Of a stretch of DNA of 32,699 bases, positions 1-9,700 are shown piece by piece. The stretch comes from QWPN01 sp044238145 (GTDB lineage Bacteria; Planctomycetota; Planctomycetia; Pirellulales; UBA1268): positions 1-32,699 of the forward strand of contig JBIIDT010000029.1 in assembly GCA_044238145.1 (NCBI GenBank). The letters are read 5' to 3'. The translations under genes were made by a program, and so were the position numbers. Each line of letters begins with the position of its first letter. Within the stretch, counting starts at the first letter, position 1. The notes below the pieces were generated by a model. It worked only from the letters and a program-made list of their open reading frames with translations, had not been told where the DNA came from and made no database searches.

Positions 1-1528
1 TCTCCTTGTGGCTGGCGATCACCCAGTAGGCACCCGGCTCGAGGCCGCCGGCGCCAAGCGTGGCCGCGACGGGGAGGTCTTCGTGCCGCTGCTGGAAGTC
101 GGGCGTCGCGGGCAGGTCGGCCGCGTGGGCCTTGACGGCCGGGAGGGCGAGAATCGCCTTGCGGTCGGCGTCGTCGAACCAGCCGTGGTGCGGCTTTCCG
201 GCCTTGAGCCGGGCGTTGAAGTCGGCCTTCGCGAGCCGGAGGTGCACGCGCGCGAGGTTCCGGTAGGAGACGCGGACGACCGGCCATGGGTCGGCCCAGG
301 AGGTTTCCGTCTGGAACGAGAGTTCCGGCGCCTCGATCTCGGCGACGAGGTTTTTGCACAGCGCCCCGCCCGGGCTCTTGGGGTGGGCCTCCGCGCCGGC
401 GAGCGCGATCGTCCGGGCTTCGACCAGGTCGCCCGGCTCGCCGTTCTCACCCTGGCGCACGAGCGACGCCAGATGAAACCGGCCGAGCGACGCCGTCTCG
501 TGGTCGCCGGCCCGTTCGGTGAAGGCCTTGAGCGCCGCTTTCTTGCGGTCGGCGAGGTCGCCCGGCTCCCCGGCGGACACGGCCGCGCCGCTCGCCCACA
601 GGATCCGGTCGAGGTCGGCCGCCAGAAACGCCGTGCGATCCTGGTCGGCCCGGTGGAAGTCGAGCAGGTCGCGGTAGAGCCGGAGCGTGTCGACGAGCGG
701 CGAGTCGGTGTCGCTGAAGCCTTTTTCAGTCTCCGGCTTCCACGCACAAAACTCTTCGGGCGTGCCCAGGGCGGGGCTCGTGGCGTCGAGCTCGAAGGCA
801 TCTTCCGGGGCGACGAGGCCGCGCTCGCCGGAACTGGAAAACTCGATCGCGTCGCGGACGATCACGTCCCACACGGTCGGCCGGTAGGCGTCGGCCATCT
901 TGCCCGGCTCGATGATCGCCGACCACTCGGCGACGGGGAGCTTTTGCAGGGCCGCCCGCTCAGGGCTGCCGGGCGCGCCCACGGCCGCCGCGAACCGGGC
1001 GCGGATCTCCTTGACGATCGTCGGTAGATCCCACTCGGCGAGCTTCGCGAGATCCTTTCCGTCGCTTCCTCCTTGCGTCCGCTGCTGATACCGCCAGCGG
1101 TTCATCTGGAAGTAGCCCCACGTCCAGTTGGCGCGAATCGCTTCCAGGACGCCGCGGGTCTCCGCCGGCGCCTTCTCGCTCGCGGCAGCCAGCCGGATCA
1201 GCCGCTCGGGGTCGTCACCAGGTCGGTCGCCCGTCTCTGTGAGGATCCGCGTGGCGATCGCCCGTGCCACCTCGTCCCAGGCCTTGGCCTGCGTCGCCTC
1301 GGCCTCGATCCCCGCGAGCGCCTCGGCGGCCGACTTCGGCTTCCCCTCGTCGAGGGCCTTTTGCACTCGCTTCCAGGCCTCGGCCCGGTTGGCGGGGGGC
1401 GGGTCGTCGGCGGCGGATGAGGTCATGAGGACGGCTCCTCCCAGGGCGAGCAGGATCGCGAGCACGCCCGCGGCCTTCCGGCCCCGGAAGCCGGCCGGAT
1501 CACGGGAATCCTCTACGGAGGCGGGCAT
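1..1528 (-). CDS. Alpha-2-macroglobulin family protein, N-terminal part (runs off left edge)
   Basis: About 509 codons are visible; the gene continues beyond position 1. The ATG at 1528 is preceded by GGAG nine bases upstream. The N-terminus is short and basic, then has a hydrophobic segment at about residues 18-34 and an Ala-Asp junction, consistent with export. No single motif is diagnostic. The call rests on features recalled from the large (about 1900-2000 residue) bacterial alpha-2-macroglobulins: a helical N-terminal region with ANWTWGYFQMNRW near residue 140, a YRPTVWDVIVRDAIEF segment, then VRVSYRNLARVHLRL, which resembles the first macroglobulin beta-domain, and GAYWVIASHKE at the visible end. 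Family members are thought to trap proteases at the cell surface. The thioester region, if present, lies outside the window. The gene diverges from the PSD1 gene at 1831. Confidence 0.8.
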   Translation of the reverse strand, partial: MPASVEDSRDPAGFRGRKAAGVLAILLALGGAVLMTSSAADDPPPANRAEAWKRVQKALDEGKPKSAAEALAGIEAEATQAKAWDEVARAIATRILTETGDRPGDDPERLIRLAAASEKAPAETRGVLEAIRANWTWGYFQMNRWRYQQRTQGGSDGKDLAKLAEWDLPTIVKEIRARFAAAVGAPGSPERAALQKLPVAEWSAIIEPGKMADAYRPTVWDVIVRDAIEFSSSGERGLVAPEDAFELDATSPALGTPEEFCAWKPETEKGFSDTDSPLVDTLRLYRDLLDFHRADQDRTAFLAADLDRILWASGAAVSAGEPGDLADRKKAALKAFTERAGDHETASLGRFHLASLVRQGENGEPGDLVEARTIALAGAEAHPKSPGGALCKNLVAEIEAPELSFQTETSWADPWPVVRVSYRNLARVHLRLAKADFNARLKAGKPHHGWFDDADRKAILALPAVKAHAADLPATPDFQQRHEDLPVAATLGAGGLEPGAYWVIASHKE

Positions 1529-1830
1529 GGCGTGGGTCTCCAGAAGGGGTTGGGAAGTATGGCGGTGTCCAGAGACGGAAACCAAATCCGCGGTGGGCCG
1601 GCTCCGACGGCTTCGCGGATTGGATGCGCCGGGATTCGAAACAGTTCCCGGGTGCGAAAACGCCGGGTGCGAGGCGGTTTCCCCCGCATGGCCCGGCCCC
1701 CGGGACCGTGCTATATATGGAGTGGTCGATGTTTTGGTTCCGCGGCGGAGCGCAACGTCCGGACCCTTGGAATCCAGTGCTGAATGTCGTGCCGACCCGC
1801 GGCGCGGCCTGTCCGCGACCAGGAGGTTCG
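1529..1830. other. Divergent intergenic region between A2M and PSD1 genes
   Basis: These 302 bp separate two divergent starts and should hold both promoters. No convincing gene is seen. On the minus strand a CATACT hexamer (1561-1556) lies 28 bases before the A2M start with TTGGTT 18 bases further upstream, a weak sigma70-like pair. On the plus strand there is a TATATA element (annotated separately). An AGGAGG ribosome-binding site at 1821-1826 precedes the PSD1 ATG. Confidence 0.6.
1709..1717 (+). promoter_or_regulatory. Candidate extended -10 promoter for PSD1 gene
   Basis: The bases TGCTATATA match an extended -10 element (TG, one base, then TATAAT-like). It is one of few AT-rich spots in this GC-rich stretch. 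It would give a 5' leader of roughly 105 bases before the ATG at 1831. No good -35 is visible, as expected for extended -10 promoters. Not verified experimentally. Confidence 0.4.
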
Positions 1831-4800
1831 ATGAGCCGCTGCCCGCCCGTTTTCGCCCTGCTTCTGGCCGCCGGCCTGCCCGTCGCCACCGCCGGTGAGG
1901 GCCCGTCCTACAACCAGGACATCCGGCCGATCCTGGTGGAAAACTGCTTCGGCTGCCACGGGGCGGACAGTGCCCATCGGGCGGCCGACCTGCGGCTCGA
2001 CGTCCGGGACGACGCGGTCGAGTCCGGGGCGATCGTGCCCGGTGATTCCGACTCGAGCGCGATGCTCGACCGGATCTGCTCGGACGACCCCGACGAGGTG
2101 ATGCCGCCGCCGGCCGCCAAGAAGACGCTCTCGGCCGAGCAGAAGGCACTGCTCGAGCGCTGGATCACCGCCGGGGCGGAGTACGAGCCCCACTGGTCGT
2201 TCATCCCGCCCAAGCGACCCGACCTCCCGGCCGTCAAGAACGAGACTTGGGTGAAAACCCCGATCGACCGGTTCATCCTCGCGCGGCTCGAAGCCGAGGG
2301 GCTCGCGCCGGCCCCCGAGGCCGACCGCCGCACACTCGCTCGCCGCGTGGCTCTCGACCTCACCGGTCTGCCGCCGGAGCCGGCCGTCGTCGAAGCCTTC
2401 GTCGCCGACACGCACCCCGACGCCTACGAGCGGCTCGTCGATTCCCTGCTCGCGAGCCTGGAGTGGGGCGAGCACCGCGGCCGCCACTGGCTCGACTATG
2501 CCCGCTACGCCGACACCCACGGCATCCACTTCGACAACTTCCGCGAGATGTGGACCTACCGGCAGTGGGTGATCAACGCCTTCAACCGCAACCTGCCCTT
2601 CGACCAGTTCACGATCCTGCAGTTGGCCGGCGACCTCGTCGATCACGATGCCGCGCGGGCGACGCCGCACGAGGTGCTCGACGCCCGGATCGCCAGCGGC
2701 TTCAACCGCTGCAACATGACGACCAACGAAGGGGGCGTGATCCCGGAGGAGTACGCCGTGCTCTACACGCGGGATCGCACCGAGACGACCGCCGCGGTGT
2801 GGATGGGGCTCACGGCCGGCTGCGCCGTGTGCCACAACCACAAGTTCGACCCCCTCTCGCAGAAGGAGTTCTACGAGCTCGCCGCGTTCTTCAACAACAC
2901 GACCCAGAACCCGATGGACGGCAACGTCCACAACACGCCGCCGATCCTGCCCGTGCCGCTGGCGGCCGACGGTGAACGCTGGGCGACGCTCGAACGGGAA
3001 CTCGCCGCGGCGCGGCGAAAGGTGGCCGCGGCCAAGGAAGAGGCACGGGAGCAGGCCCGGGAGCCGTTCGCGAACTGGATCCAGGCGCTCACGCCCCAGC
3101 AGGCGGCGGCCACCGCACCGCAGGACACGCCGCTGGTGGCGATGCCGCTGGCCGAGGGCCAGGGCCAGTCCACGGCGATCCGCCAGGGCGGGAAGGACGT
3201 CGCCTTGCCGCTCGCGTTTCCGAACAAAACCGCCTGGATCGACGGACCCGAAGGCCGCAAGGCCCTCTCCGTGGATGGCATCGTGGCGGAGTTGCCCACC
3301 GCCGGGGACTTCGAGTTCGACCAGCCGTTCGCCGTCGCCTTTCACGCCAAGATCCGCGCCAGCCAGCCGCGGTCGACCGTCGTGGCCCGGTGCAGCGGCG
3401 CGGACGACAAGCGAACCGGCTGGCATGTTGCGATCGAGAAGGAGCGGCTGGTGTTCGATCTGGCGCACGCGGGCAACGACGCGTGGCTGCGGACGACCGC
3501 CGACGTGCCGTTGCCGGCGAATCAGTGGACTCGCGTCGTGGTCACCTACGACGGTTCGGGCAAAGCGGCCGGCGTGCAGGTCTTCCATGACGGCCAGCCC
3601 GTGAAGGTGCGAACGGAGCGCGACAAGCTCGGTGGGAAAACGATTCGCACCACCGCTCCGCTGACCATCGGCGGCCGGCACGACAGCAAGGTCCGGGCTG
3701 ACGGCGTCGGTCTGGCCGACCTCACGATCTGGGGCCGGGCCTTGTCTGCCCGCGAGGTCGTCTCCCTGGCACTCGAGCCCGATTTCGCGGCGGTGCTGGC
3801 GCTGCCGGCCGCGGAGCGGGTCGCCGCCGCCGGGCGGATCTTCGAGTGGTGGGTGCGCGACTCCTACAAGCCGCTGGCCGACGCCACGGCAGCCCTCGCG
3901 GTGCTCGAGGATGAGCACGCTGCGATCGTGAAGCGCGGCACGATCGCCCACGTGATGCACGAGAAGGACGAGATGGCGAAGGCCTACATCCTCAACCGCG
4001 GCGAATACGACAAGCGGGGCGAAGAGGTGAAGCCCGACACGCCCGACATCCTGCCCGCCTTCCCCGCCGAGTTGCCGAAGAACCGGCTCGGCCTGGCCAA
4101 GTGGCTCCTGCTCCAGGAGCATCCGCTCACGACGCGGGTGACGGTCAACCGCTTCTGGCAGGAGGTGTTTGGCACGGGCCTCGTGCGGTCGAGCGGCGAC
4201 TTCGGGATCACGGGCGAACTGCCGAGCCACCCGGACGTGCTCGACTGGCTGGCCGTCGAGTTCCGCGAGAGCGGCTGGGACGTGAAAAAGCTGTTTCGGC
4301 TGATGGTGACGAGCGCCGCCTACCGCCAGCAGGCCCTCTCCACGCCGGAGAAACTCGCCCAGGATCGCGACAACCGGCTCCTCTCGCGGGGGCCGCGGTT
4401 CCGGCTCGATGCCGAGACGATCCGCGACCAGGCGCTCGCGGCGAGCGGGCTGCTCGTCAAGCAGATCGGCGGCCCGAGCGTGAAGCCCTACCAGCCGGAG
4501 GGCGTGTGGGAGGCGGTGGCGATGCCCAACAGCAACACCCGCGAATACAAGCAGGACAAGGGGGCGAACCTCTACCGCCGCAGCATGTACTGGTTCTGGA
4601 AGCGGTCGGCGCCGCCGGCCTCGATGGAGATCTTCAACGCGCCGGCGCGGGAGTCGTGCACGATCAAGCGCGAGCGGACGAACACCCCGCTGCAGGCGCT
4701 CGTCACGCTCAACGACCCGCAGTTCGTCGAGGCGGCCCGGGTGCTCGCCGACCGGGCGCTGGAGATCGGCGGCGACTCCGACGACCAGCGGATCGACTTC

Positions 4801-5025
4801 ATCGCCCGGCGGCTCCTCGCCCGGCCGCTCGCCGCCGGGGAGACCACGGTCGTGCGAGAGTCGCTCGCGGGCCTCGCCGAGTGGTACAAGGCCCACCCCG
4901 ACGACGCCCGGCAGGTCGTGGCAGTGGGCGAGTCGAAGCCGCGGGCCTCCGACCCCGCGGTGCTCGCCGCCTGGACGATGCTCACCAACCAACTGATGAA
5001 TCTCGACGAGTTCCTCTGCAAGTAG
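1831..5025 (+). CDS. PSD1/PSCyt1 planctomycete cytochrome with LamG-like insert (DUF1549-DUF1553)
   Basis: This 1064-residue protein is secreted; its true start is the ATG at 1831, after a perfect AGGAGG and before a signal peptide (about residues 1-19). Domain order: planctomycete cytochrome c domain PSCyt1 with heme motif CFGCH at residues 39-43; DUF1549 at about 140-340, holding a second CxxCH-like motif CAVCHNHKFDP at 331; a concanavalin/LamG-like beta-sandwich at about 490-650; and DUF1553 (PSD1) at about 750-1030, with TRVTVNRFWQEVFGTG and NTPLQALVTLNDPQF. The family is abundant in Planctomycetota. Its enzymatic role is unproven, though a surface redox or polysaccharide-related role is often inferred, and the LamG-like insert suggests carbohydrate binding. 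It is followed 10 bases later by a DUF1501 gene, the usual partner. Confidence 0.93.
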   Translation: MSRCPPVFALLLAAGLPVATAGEGPSYNQDIRPILVENCFGCHGADSAHRAADLRLDVRDDAVESGAIVPGDSDSSAMLDRICSDDPDEVMPPPAAKKTLSAEQKALLERWITAGAEYEPHWSFIPPKRPDLPAVKNETWVKTPIDRFILARLEAEGLAPAPEADRRTLARRVALDLTGLPPEPAVVEAFVADTHPDAYERLVDSLLASLEWGEHRGRHWLDYARYADTHGIHFDNFREMWTYRQWVINAFNRNLPFDQFTILQLAGDLVDHDAARATPHEVLDARIASGFNRCNMTTNEGGVIPEEYAVLYTRDRTETTAAVWMGLTAGCAVCHNHKFDPLSQKEFYELAAFFNNTTQNPMDGNVHNTPPILPVPLAADGERWATLERELAAARRKVAAAKEEAREQAREPFANWIQALTPQQAAATAPQDTPLVAMPLAEGQGQSTAIRQGGKDVALPLAFPNKTAWIDGPEGRKALSVDGIVAELPTAGDFEFDQPFAVAFHAKIRASQPRSTVVARCSGADDKRTGWHVAIEKERLVFDLAHAGNDAWLRTTADVPLPANQWTRVVVTYDGSGKAAGVQVFHDGQPVKVRTERDKLGGKTIRTTAPLTIGGRHDSKVRADGVGLADLTIWGRALSAREVVSLALEPDFAAVLALPAAERVAAAGRIFEWWVRDSYKPLADATAALAVLEDEHAAIVKRGTIAHVMHEKDEMAKAYILNRGEYDKRGEEVKPDTPDILPAFPAELPKNRLGLAKWLLLQEHPLTTRVTVNRFWQEVFGTGLVRSSGDFGITGELPSHPDVLDWLAVEFRESGWDVKKLFRLMVTSAAYRQQALSTPEKLAQDRDNRLLSRGPRFRLDAETIRDQALAASGLLVKQIGGPSVKPYQPEGVWEAVAMPNSNTREYKQDKGANLYRRSMYWFWKRSAPPASMEIFNAPARESCTIKRERTNTPLQALVTLNDPQFVEAARVLADRALEIGGDSDDQRIDFIARRLLARPLAAGETTVVRESLAGLAEWYKAHPDDARQVVAVGESKPRASDPAVLAAWTMLTNQLMNLDEFLCK

Positions 5026-5035
5026 CGAGGCCGCC

Positions 5036-6535
5036 ATGCGTCACCTGCCCCCCCCGATCCGCTCCCCGCTCGACGAACTGGGGCTGAACCTCACCCGGCG
5101 GCGGTTCTTCGAGCGCGGCAGCCACCTCCTCGGCGGCGCCGCTCTGGCGACGCTCCTGCCCGGAGGCGAGGCGGCCGCCGCCGCGATCGACGCCGCCGCG
5201 GGGATCGCCCGCGTGCCGGGCGCCGTCGGCCCCCACTTCGCCCCCAAGGCCAAGAGCGTGATCTACCTGCACATGGTGGGCGGCCCGCCGCAGCAGGATC
5301 TCTACGACTACAAGCCGGTGATGAACGACTGGTACGACAAGGATCTCCCCGAGAGCATCCGCAACGGCCAGCGGCTGACGACGATGACCTCGGGGCAGTC
5401 GCGGTTTCCGATCGCGCCGAGCAAGTACAAGTTCGCCCGCCACGGCGAGTGCGGGATGTGGGCGAGCGAGCTGCTCCCCTACACCGCCCGGATGGTCGAC
5501 GAGATGTGCTTCATCCGCAGCATGCACACCGAGGCGATCAACCACGAGCCGGCGATCACCTACATGCAGACCGGCAACCAGATCTCGGGGCGGCCCTGCC
5601 TCGGGTCGTGGGCCAGCTACGGCCTGGGAAGCATGAACAAGGACCTGCCGACGTTCGTGGTGCTCGTCGCCAAGCCGACCAACACCGAGCAGGTGCAGGC
5701 GATCGGCGCCCGGCTGTGGTCGAGCGGCTACCTGCCGGGCGAGCACGCGGGGGTGAGCTTCAGGAGCGCCGGCGACCCGATCCTGTACATCAACAACCCG
5801 CCGGGCGTGCCCACGGAGATTCGACGCCGCACCCTCGACGGCCTCCAGGCCCTCAACCAGCAGACGCTCGAGCGGCTCGGGGATCCGGAGACCCGCACGC
5901 GGATCGCGCAGTACGAGATGGCCTTCCGCATGCAGGCGAGCGTTCCGGAACTCACGGACCTCGCGGCCGAGCCGGCCCACACCTTCGCGCTCTACGGCGA
6001 GGAGGCGAAGAAGTCGGGCACGTTCGCCAACGCGGTGCTCATGGCCCGGCGGATGGTGGAGCGGGGCGTGCGGTTCGTGCAGATCTACATCAACAACTGG
6101 GACACCCACGCCAACGTCGCCGGGCGGCTGCCGGATCAGTGCAAGGACGTGGACCAGCCCTGCTGGGGGCTCGTGCAGGACCTCAAGGCCCGCGGCATGT
6201 TCGACGACACGCTCATCATCTGGGGTGGCGAGTTCGGCCGCACGGTCTACTCGCAGGGTGGCCTCACGAAGGAGAACTACGGCCGCGACCACCATCCGCG
6301 GTGCTTCACGATGTGGATGGCCGGCGGCGGCGCGCGGCCCGGGCAGATCTACGGCGAGACCGACGACTTCTCCTACAACATCGTCAGAGACCCGGTGCAC
6401 ATCCGCGACTTCCACGCCACGGTGCTCCAGCTGCTCGGTTTCGATCACGAGCGGCTCACCTACCGCCACCTCGGCCTCGACCAGCGGCTCACCGGCGTCG
6501 AACCAGCCCGGGTGATCCCCGAGCTGATCGCCTAA
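5036..6535 (+). CDS. DUF1501 family protein, Tat-exported
   Basis: A protein of 499 residues. The N-terminus holds a twin-arginine-like signal, RRRFFERGSHLLGG at about residues 22-35, followed by an Ala-rich hydrophobic stretch, so export in folded form is likely. The body matches DUF1501, which has an alkaline-phosphatase/sulfatase-like fold: note IYLHMVGGPPQQDLYDYKP near residue 80, HTEAINHEPAITYMQTGNQ, WDTHANV, IIWGGEFGRT and GRDHHPRCFTMW. These conserved His, Asp and Glu residues suggest a metal site, but no reaction is established for the family. The gene starts 10 bases after the PSD1 stop and is almost surely cotranscribed with it. The PSD1-DUF1501 pair is a recurrent planctomycete arrangement. 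The start at 5036 fits the position of the Tat signal; the ribosome-binding site (GAGG) is weak, consistent with coupling. Confidence 0.92.
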   Translation: MRHLPPPIRSPLDELGLNLTRRRFFERGSHLLGGAALATLLPGGEAAAAAIDAAAGIARVPGAVGPHFAPKAKSVIYLHMVGGPPQQDLYDYKPVMNDWYDKDLPESIRNGQRLTTMTSGQSRFPIAPSKYKFARHGECGMWASELLPYTARMVDEMCFIRSMHTEAINHEPAITYMQTGNQISGRPCLGSWASYGLGSMNKDLPTFVVLVAKPTNTEQVQAIGARLWSSGYLPGEHAGVSFRSAGDPILYINNPPGVPTEIRRRTLDGLQALNQQTLERLGDPETRTRIAQYEMAFRMQASVPELTDLAAEPAHTFALYGEEAKKSGTFANAVLMARRMVERGVRFVQIYINNWDTHANVAGRLPDQCKDVDQPCWGLVQDLKARGMFDDTLIIWGGEFGRTVYSQGGLTKENYGRDHHPRCFTMWMAGGGARPGQIYGETDDFSYNIVRDPVHIRDFHATVLQLLGFDHERLTYRHLGLDQRLTGVEPARVIPELIA

Positions 6536-6572
6536 GTCCTGACATACGTGTCGCAAAGCCTGTTCACATCGA

Positions 6573-6653
6573 GTGAGGCAGGCGAGGGGGTCGGCGAACG
6601 CTCGACGAGCGTGTGGCCGCGGCGGCCACAGCGAGGAGACTTTTGCCGCCCCC
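6573..6653 (-). repeat. Dispersed intergenic repeat, copy A (with two adjacent palindromes)
   Basis: Read on the minus strand, this stretch aligns base by base with 27652-27732 read on the plus strand. Shared blocks are TCCTCGCTG, TGGCCGC/GCGGCCA, and a GACCC-CTCGCCT-CCT-AC tail. Copy A also contains two abutting perfect inverted repeats: 6598-6612 (7-bp arms, one-base centre) and 6612-6630 (TGTGGCCGC, one base, GCGGCCACA). It lies in the gap between DUF1501 and the 1687-residue protein gene, and could also act as a terminator or processing site. Confidence 0.65.
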
Positions 6654-6702
6654 GAGCCGGGTTGGGCGCGTGAAGGCATGACCGACCGTTCCGTTTGCAG
6701 CG

Positions 6703-6708
6703 TATACT
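6703..6708 (+). promoter_or_regulatory. Candidate -10 element (TATACT)
   Basis: TATACT matches the sigma70 -10 consensus at five of six positions and ends 35 bases before the ATG at 6744. An upstream ATGACC at 6678-6683 could be a weak -35 with a 19-base spacer. It suggests that the large gene has its own promoter rather than relying only on readthrough from PSD1-DUF1501. Confidence 0.4.
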
Positions 6709-6743
6709 CGGCTCATCATTGCGACCGAATGCGAGGAGTTTTC

Positions 6744-9700
6744 ATGATCCGGTGTGCCGCCGCGACCCTGACGATCGCCCTGATGTTCGGTTCCGGCCTC
6801 GGCCACGCCGAGATTCTCGCCCTCCAGGAGGGTGACCACGTGTGCATCGTCGGCGGCGGTGTGGCCGACGCCATGCAGCACTCGGGCTGGCTGGAGACGC
6901 TGCTCCACGCCCGGCACCCCGCCCACCGGCTCGTGATCCGCAACCTCGGCTACGACGGCGACGAGATCGACCCGGCGAAGCGGCTGCGGAGCGCCGACTT
7001 CGGCACGCCCGACCAATGGCTCGCCGGGGCCGCGCCGATTCCGAAGCCCGGCGACCTGACGACGAAAGACCACGTTCGCGAAAACCGCTTCGAGCTCGTG
7101 GGCACGAAGGCCGACGTGATCTTCGCCTTCTTCGGGTCGAACGAGGCCCACGCCGGGCCCGGCGGGCTGGCGGCGTTCCGGGAGCAGGTCGAGCGGTTCA
7201 TCGACCACACCCGCGGCCAGAAGTACGACGGCGTCGAGGCCCCGCGGCTCGTACTCTTCACGCCGATCGCCCATGAGAACATCGCGGCCAAGGATCCGAC
7301 GCGACCGCACTGGAACGACGGCGTGGCCCACAACAAGAACCTCGCCGCCTACGCGGCAGCGATGGAGGAGGTCTGTCGGGCCAAGGGCGTGCCGTGCGTC
7401 GATCTCTTCGAGCCCACGGCCACGGCCTATGGACGCACGAAGGAACTGCTCACCGAGGACGGCATCCATCCGACCGAGCGGGGCGACCGCGAGATCGCGC
7501 GGATCATCGACGAGTCGCTGTTCGGCGTGCCGCGGGTCCGCGACGAGAAGGCCCTGGAGCGGCTGCGGCAGGCGGTGGTGGACAAGAACTTCTTCTGGTT
7601 CAACCGTTACCGGGCGACCGACGGCTACTCGGTGTTCGGCGGCCGGTCGTGGCTCAAGTTCGCGCCCGACCAGCAGAGCAACTACGAGGTCGGGCAGCGG
7701 GAACTGGAATACCTCGACGTGAAGACGGCCAACCGCGACCGGCGGATCTGGGCCACGGCGGCCACGCTCGCCGACGCCGCGGCCCCGCTGCCTGCGGTGG
7801 AGGATGTTGGCCTGCCAGCGCTCTTGCCGGTGAAGACGAATAAGCCGGGGTCGCTGCCGGACGGGAAGCACGAGTTCCTCTCGGGGGCCGATGCGATCGC
7901 GAAGATGACGGTGCATTCCGGCATGAAGGTGGAACTCGTCGCCGACGAGAAGATGTTCCCCGAACTCGTGAATCCCGTGCAGATGGCCTTCGATACGAAG
8001 GGCCGGCTGTGGGTGGCGGCCTGGCCGATGTATCCCCACTGGTCGCCCGACGGGCCCATGCACGACAAGCTCCTGATCCTCGAGGACGCCGACGGCGACG
8101 GCCGCACCGACAAGGTCAAGACGTTCGCCGGCGACCTCCACAACCCGACCGGCTTCGAGTTCTGGGGCAAGGGCGTGATCGTGGCCCAGGGGCCGGACGT
8201 CCTGTATCTCGAGGACACGAACGGCGACGACCGCTACGACGTCAAGCGGCGGATCATCCGCGGCCTCGACACGGCCGACACGCACCACACCGCCAACAGC
8301 TTCACGCTCGACCCGGCGGGTGGGCTCTATTTCCAGGAGGGCACGTTCCACCATTCGCAGCCCGAGACGCCCTGGGGGCCGCCGGTCCGCGTGGCCAACG
8401 GCGCCGTGTTCCGCTACGAGCCGCGGACCGGCAAGCTCGGCCTCTACACGTCGTACTCGTTCGCCAATCCGCACGGCCACGCCTTCGGCCGCTGGGGCGA
8501 GGATGCGGTCTACGACGGCACGGGCGCCGTGCCCTACTGGGGCAGCGTGTTCTCCACGCGGCTCGACGGCATGGACAAGCACGGCAACGCCCCGTCGATC
8601 TACAAGCAGCGGACGCGGCCCTGCCCCGGCGTCGAGATCCTCTCCAGCCCCCACTTCGCCGCCGAGATGCAGGGCAACCTGCTCGTCGGCAACGTGATCG
8701 GCTTCCAGGGCATCCTCCAGTACGCGCTCAAGCCCGTGGCCGACGCGCCCAAGCAGGCCTTCCCGGAGGCGGTCGAGGTCGAGCCGATCGTGTCGTCGAG
8801 CGACCCGAACTTCAGGCCCGCCGATCTCGAGATGGGCCCTGACGGCGCCATCTACTTCACCGACTGGCAGAACCCGATCATCGGCCATATGCAGCACAAC
8901 CTCCGCGATCCCAACCGCGACCAGAAGCACGGCCGCGTGTATCGCGTGGTGATGGCCGACAAGGCCGTGGAGAAGATCGTGCCGATCGCCGGCCGGCCGA
9001 CGGCCGAGGTCGTGGCGCTTCTCGCCGACCCGACCGACCGCGTCCGCTACCGGGCGCGGATCGACCTCTCGGGTCGGCCCGAGGCGGAGGTCGTGCCGGC
9101 CGTGCGGGCCTGGCTCGCCGCGCAGGACGCGAAGACGCCCGAGTTCGAGCACCGCCGACTCGAGGCCCTGTGGATGCTTCGGCACTTCGACGTCGTGGAC
9201 GTGCCGCTGATCGAGGCCGTCCTCGCGTCTTCCGATCCGCGGGCGCGTGCCGCCGGCCTGCGGGTGCTCTCGCAGGTCGCCGACCGCGTGCCCGAGGCCC
9301 TCGCCATGGTCCGCCGCGGGGCCGCCGACGAGAGCCTGCGGGTGCGGCTCGAGGCCGTGCGGGCCGCCACGTACCTGGCGGCACCCGAGGCGATCGAGGC
9401 CTTGGCGATCGCCGGCGAACTGCCGGGCGATCGGTTCATGGACTACGTGAAGCAGGAGGCGCGGCGGGTGCTCGAGCCGCAGTACGCCAAGGCGCGGGCG
9501 ACGGGCTGGCGGCCCGCGTTCGCGACCGCCGCCGGCCGGAGATTCCTGTTCGCGTCGCTCACCAACGAGGAACTCGCCAAGGAGCCGCGGTCGCCGGAGG
9601 TGTACCAGGAGATGCTGCTCCGCAGCGGTCTCGACGAGGGGCTGCGGACGGAGGCGATCGGCGGGCTCGCCAAGGAGCGAGGCCAGACGCCCGTGCAGGT

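Noticed and set aside
8..1027. Plus-strand frame at the left edge (about 339 codons)
   Set aside because: The opposite strand encodes a protein with a ribosome-binding site, signal peptide and alpha-2-macroglobulin-like features. The plus frame has shadow composition.
1711..5037. Long minus-strand open frame (about 1100 codons) opposite the PSD1 gene
   Set aside because: It is the antisense shadow of a clear cytochrome gene in a very GC-rich region. Its translation is rich in His, Arg, Gly and Val, without recognisable domains, and it would need to overlap PSD1 completely.
6598..6630. Adjacent palindromes as a Rho-independent terminator of DUF1501
   Set aside because: No T-tract follows on the plus strand (nearest TTTT is at 6641), and the sequence is shared with a repeat elsewhere, so a repeat is the better description.
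6564..9185. Minus-strand frame of about 870 codons opposite the redox protein
   Set aside because: Shadow of the plus gene. Its first part also reads through the repeat at 6573-6653, with no start signal or family match.
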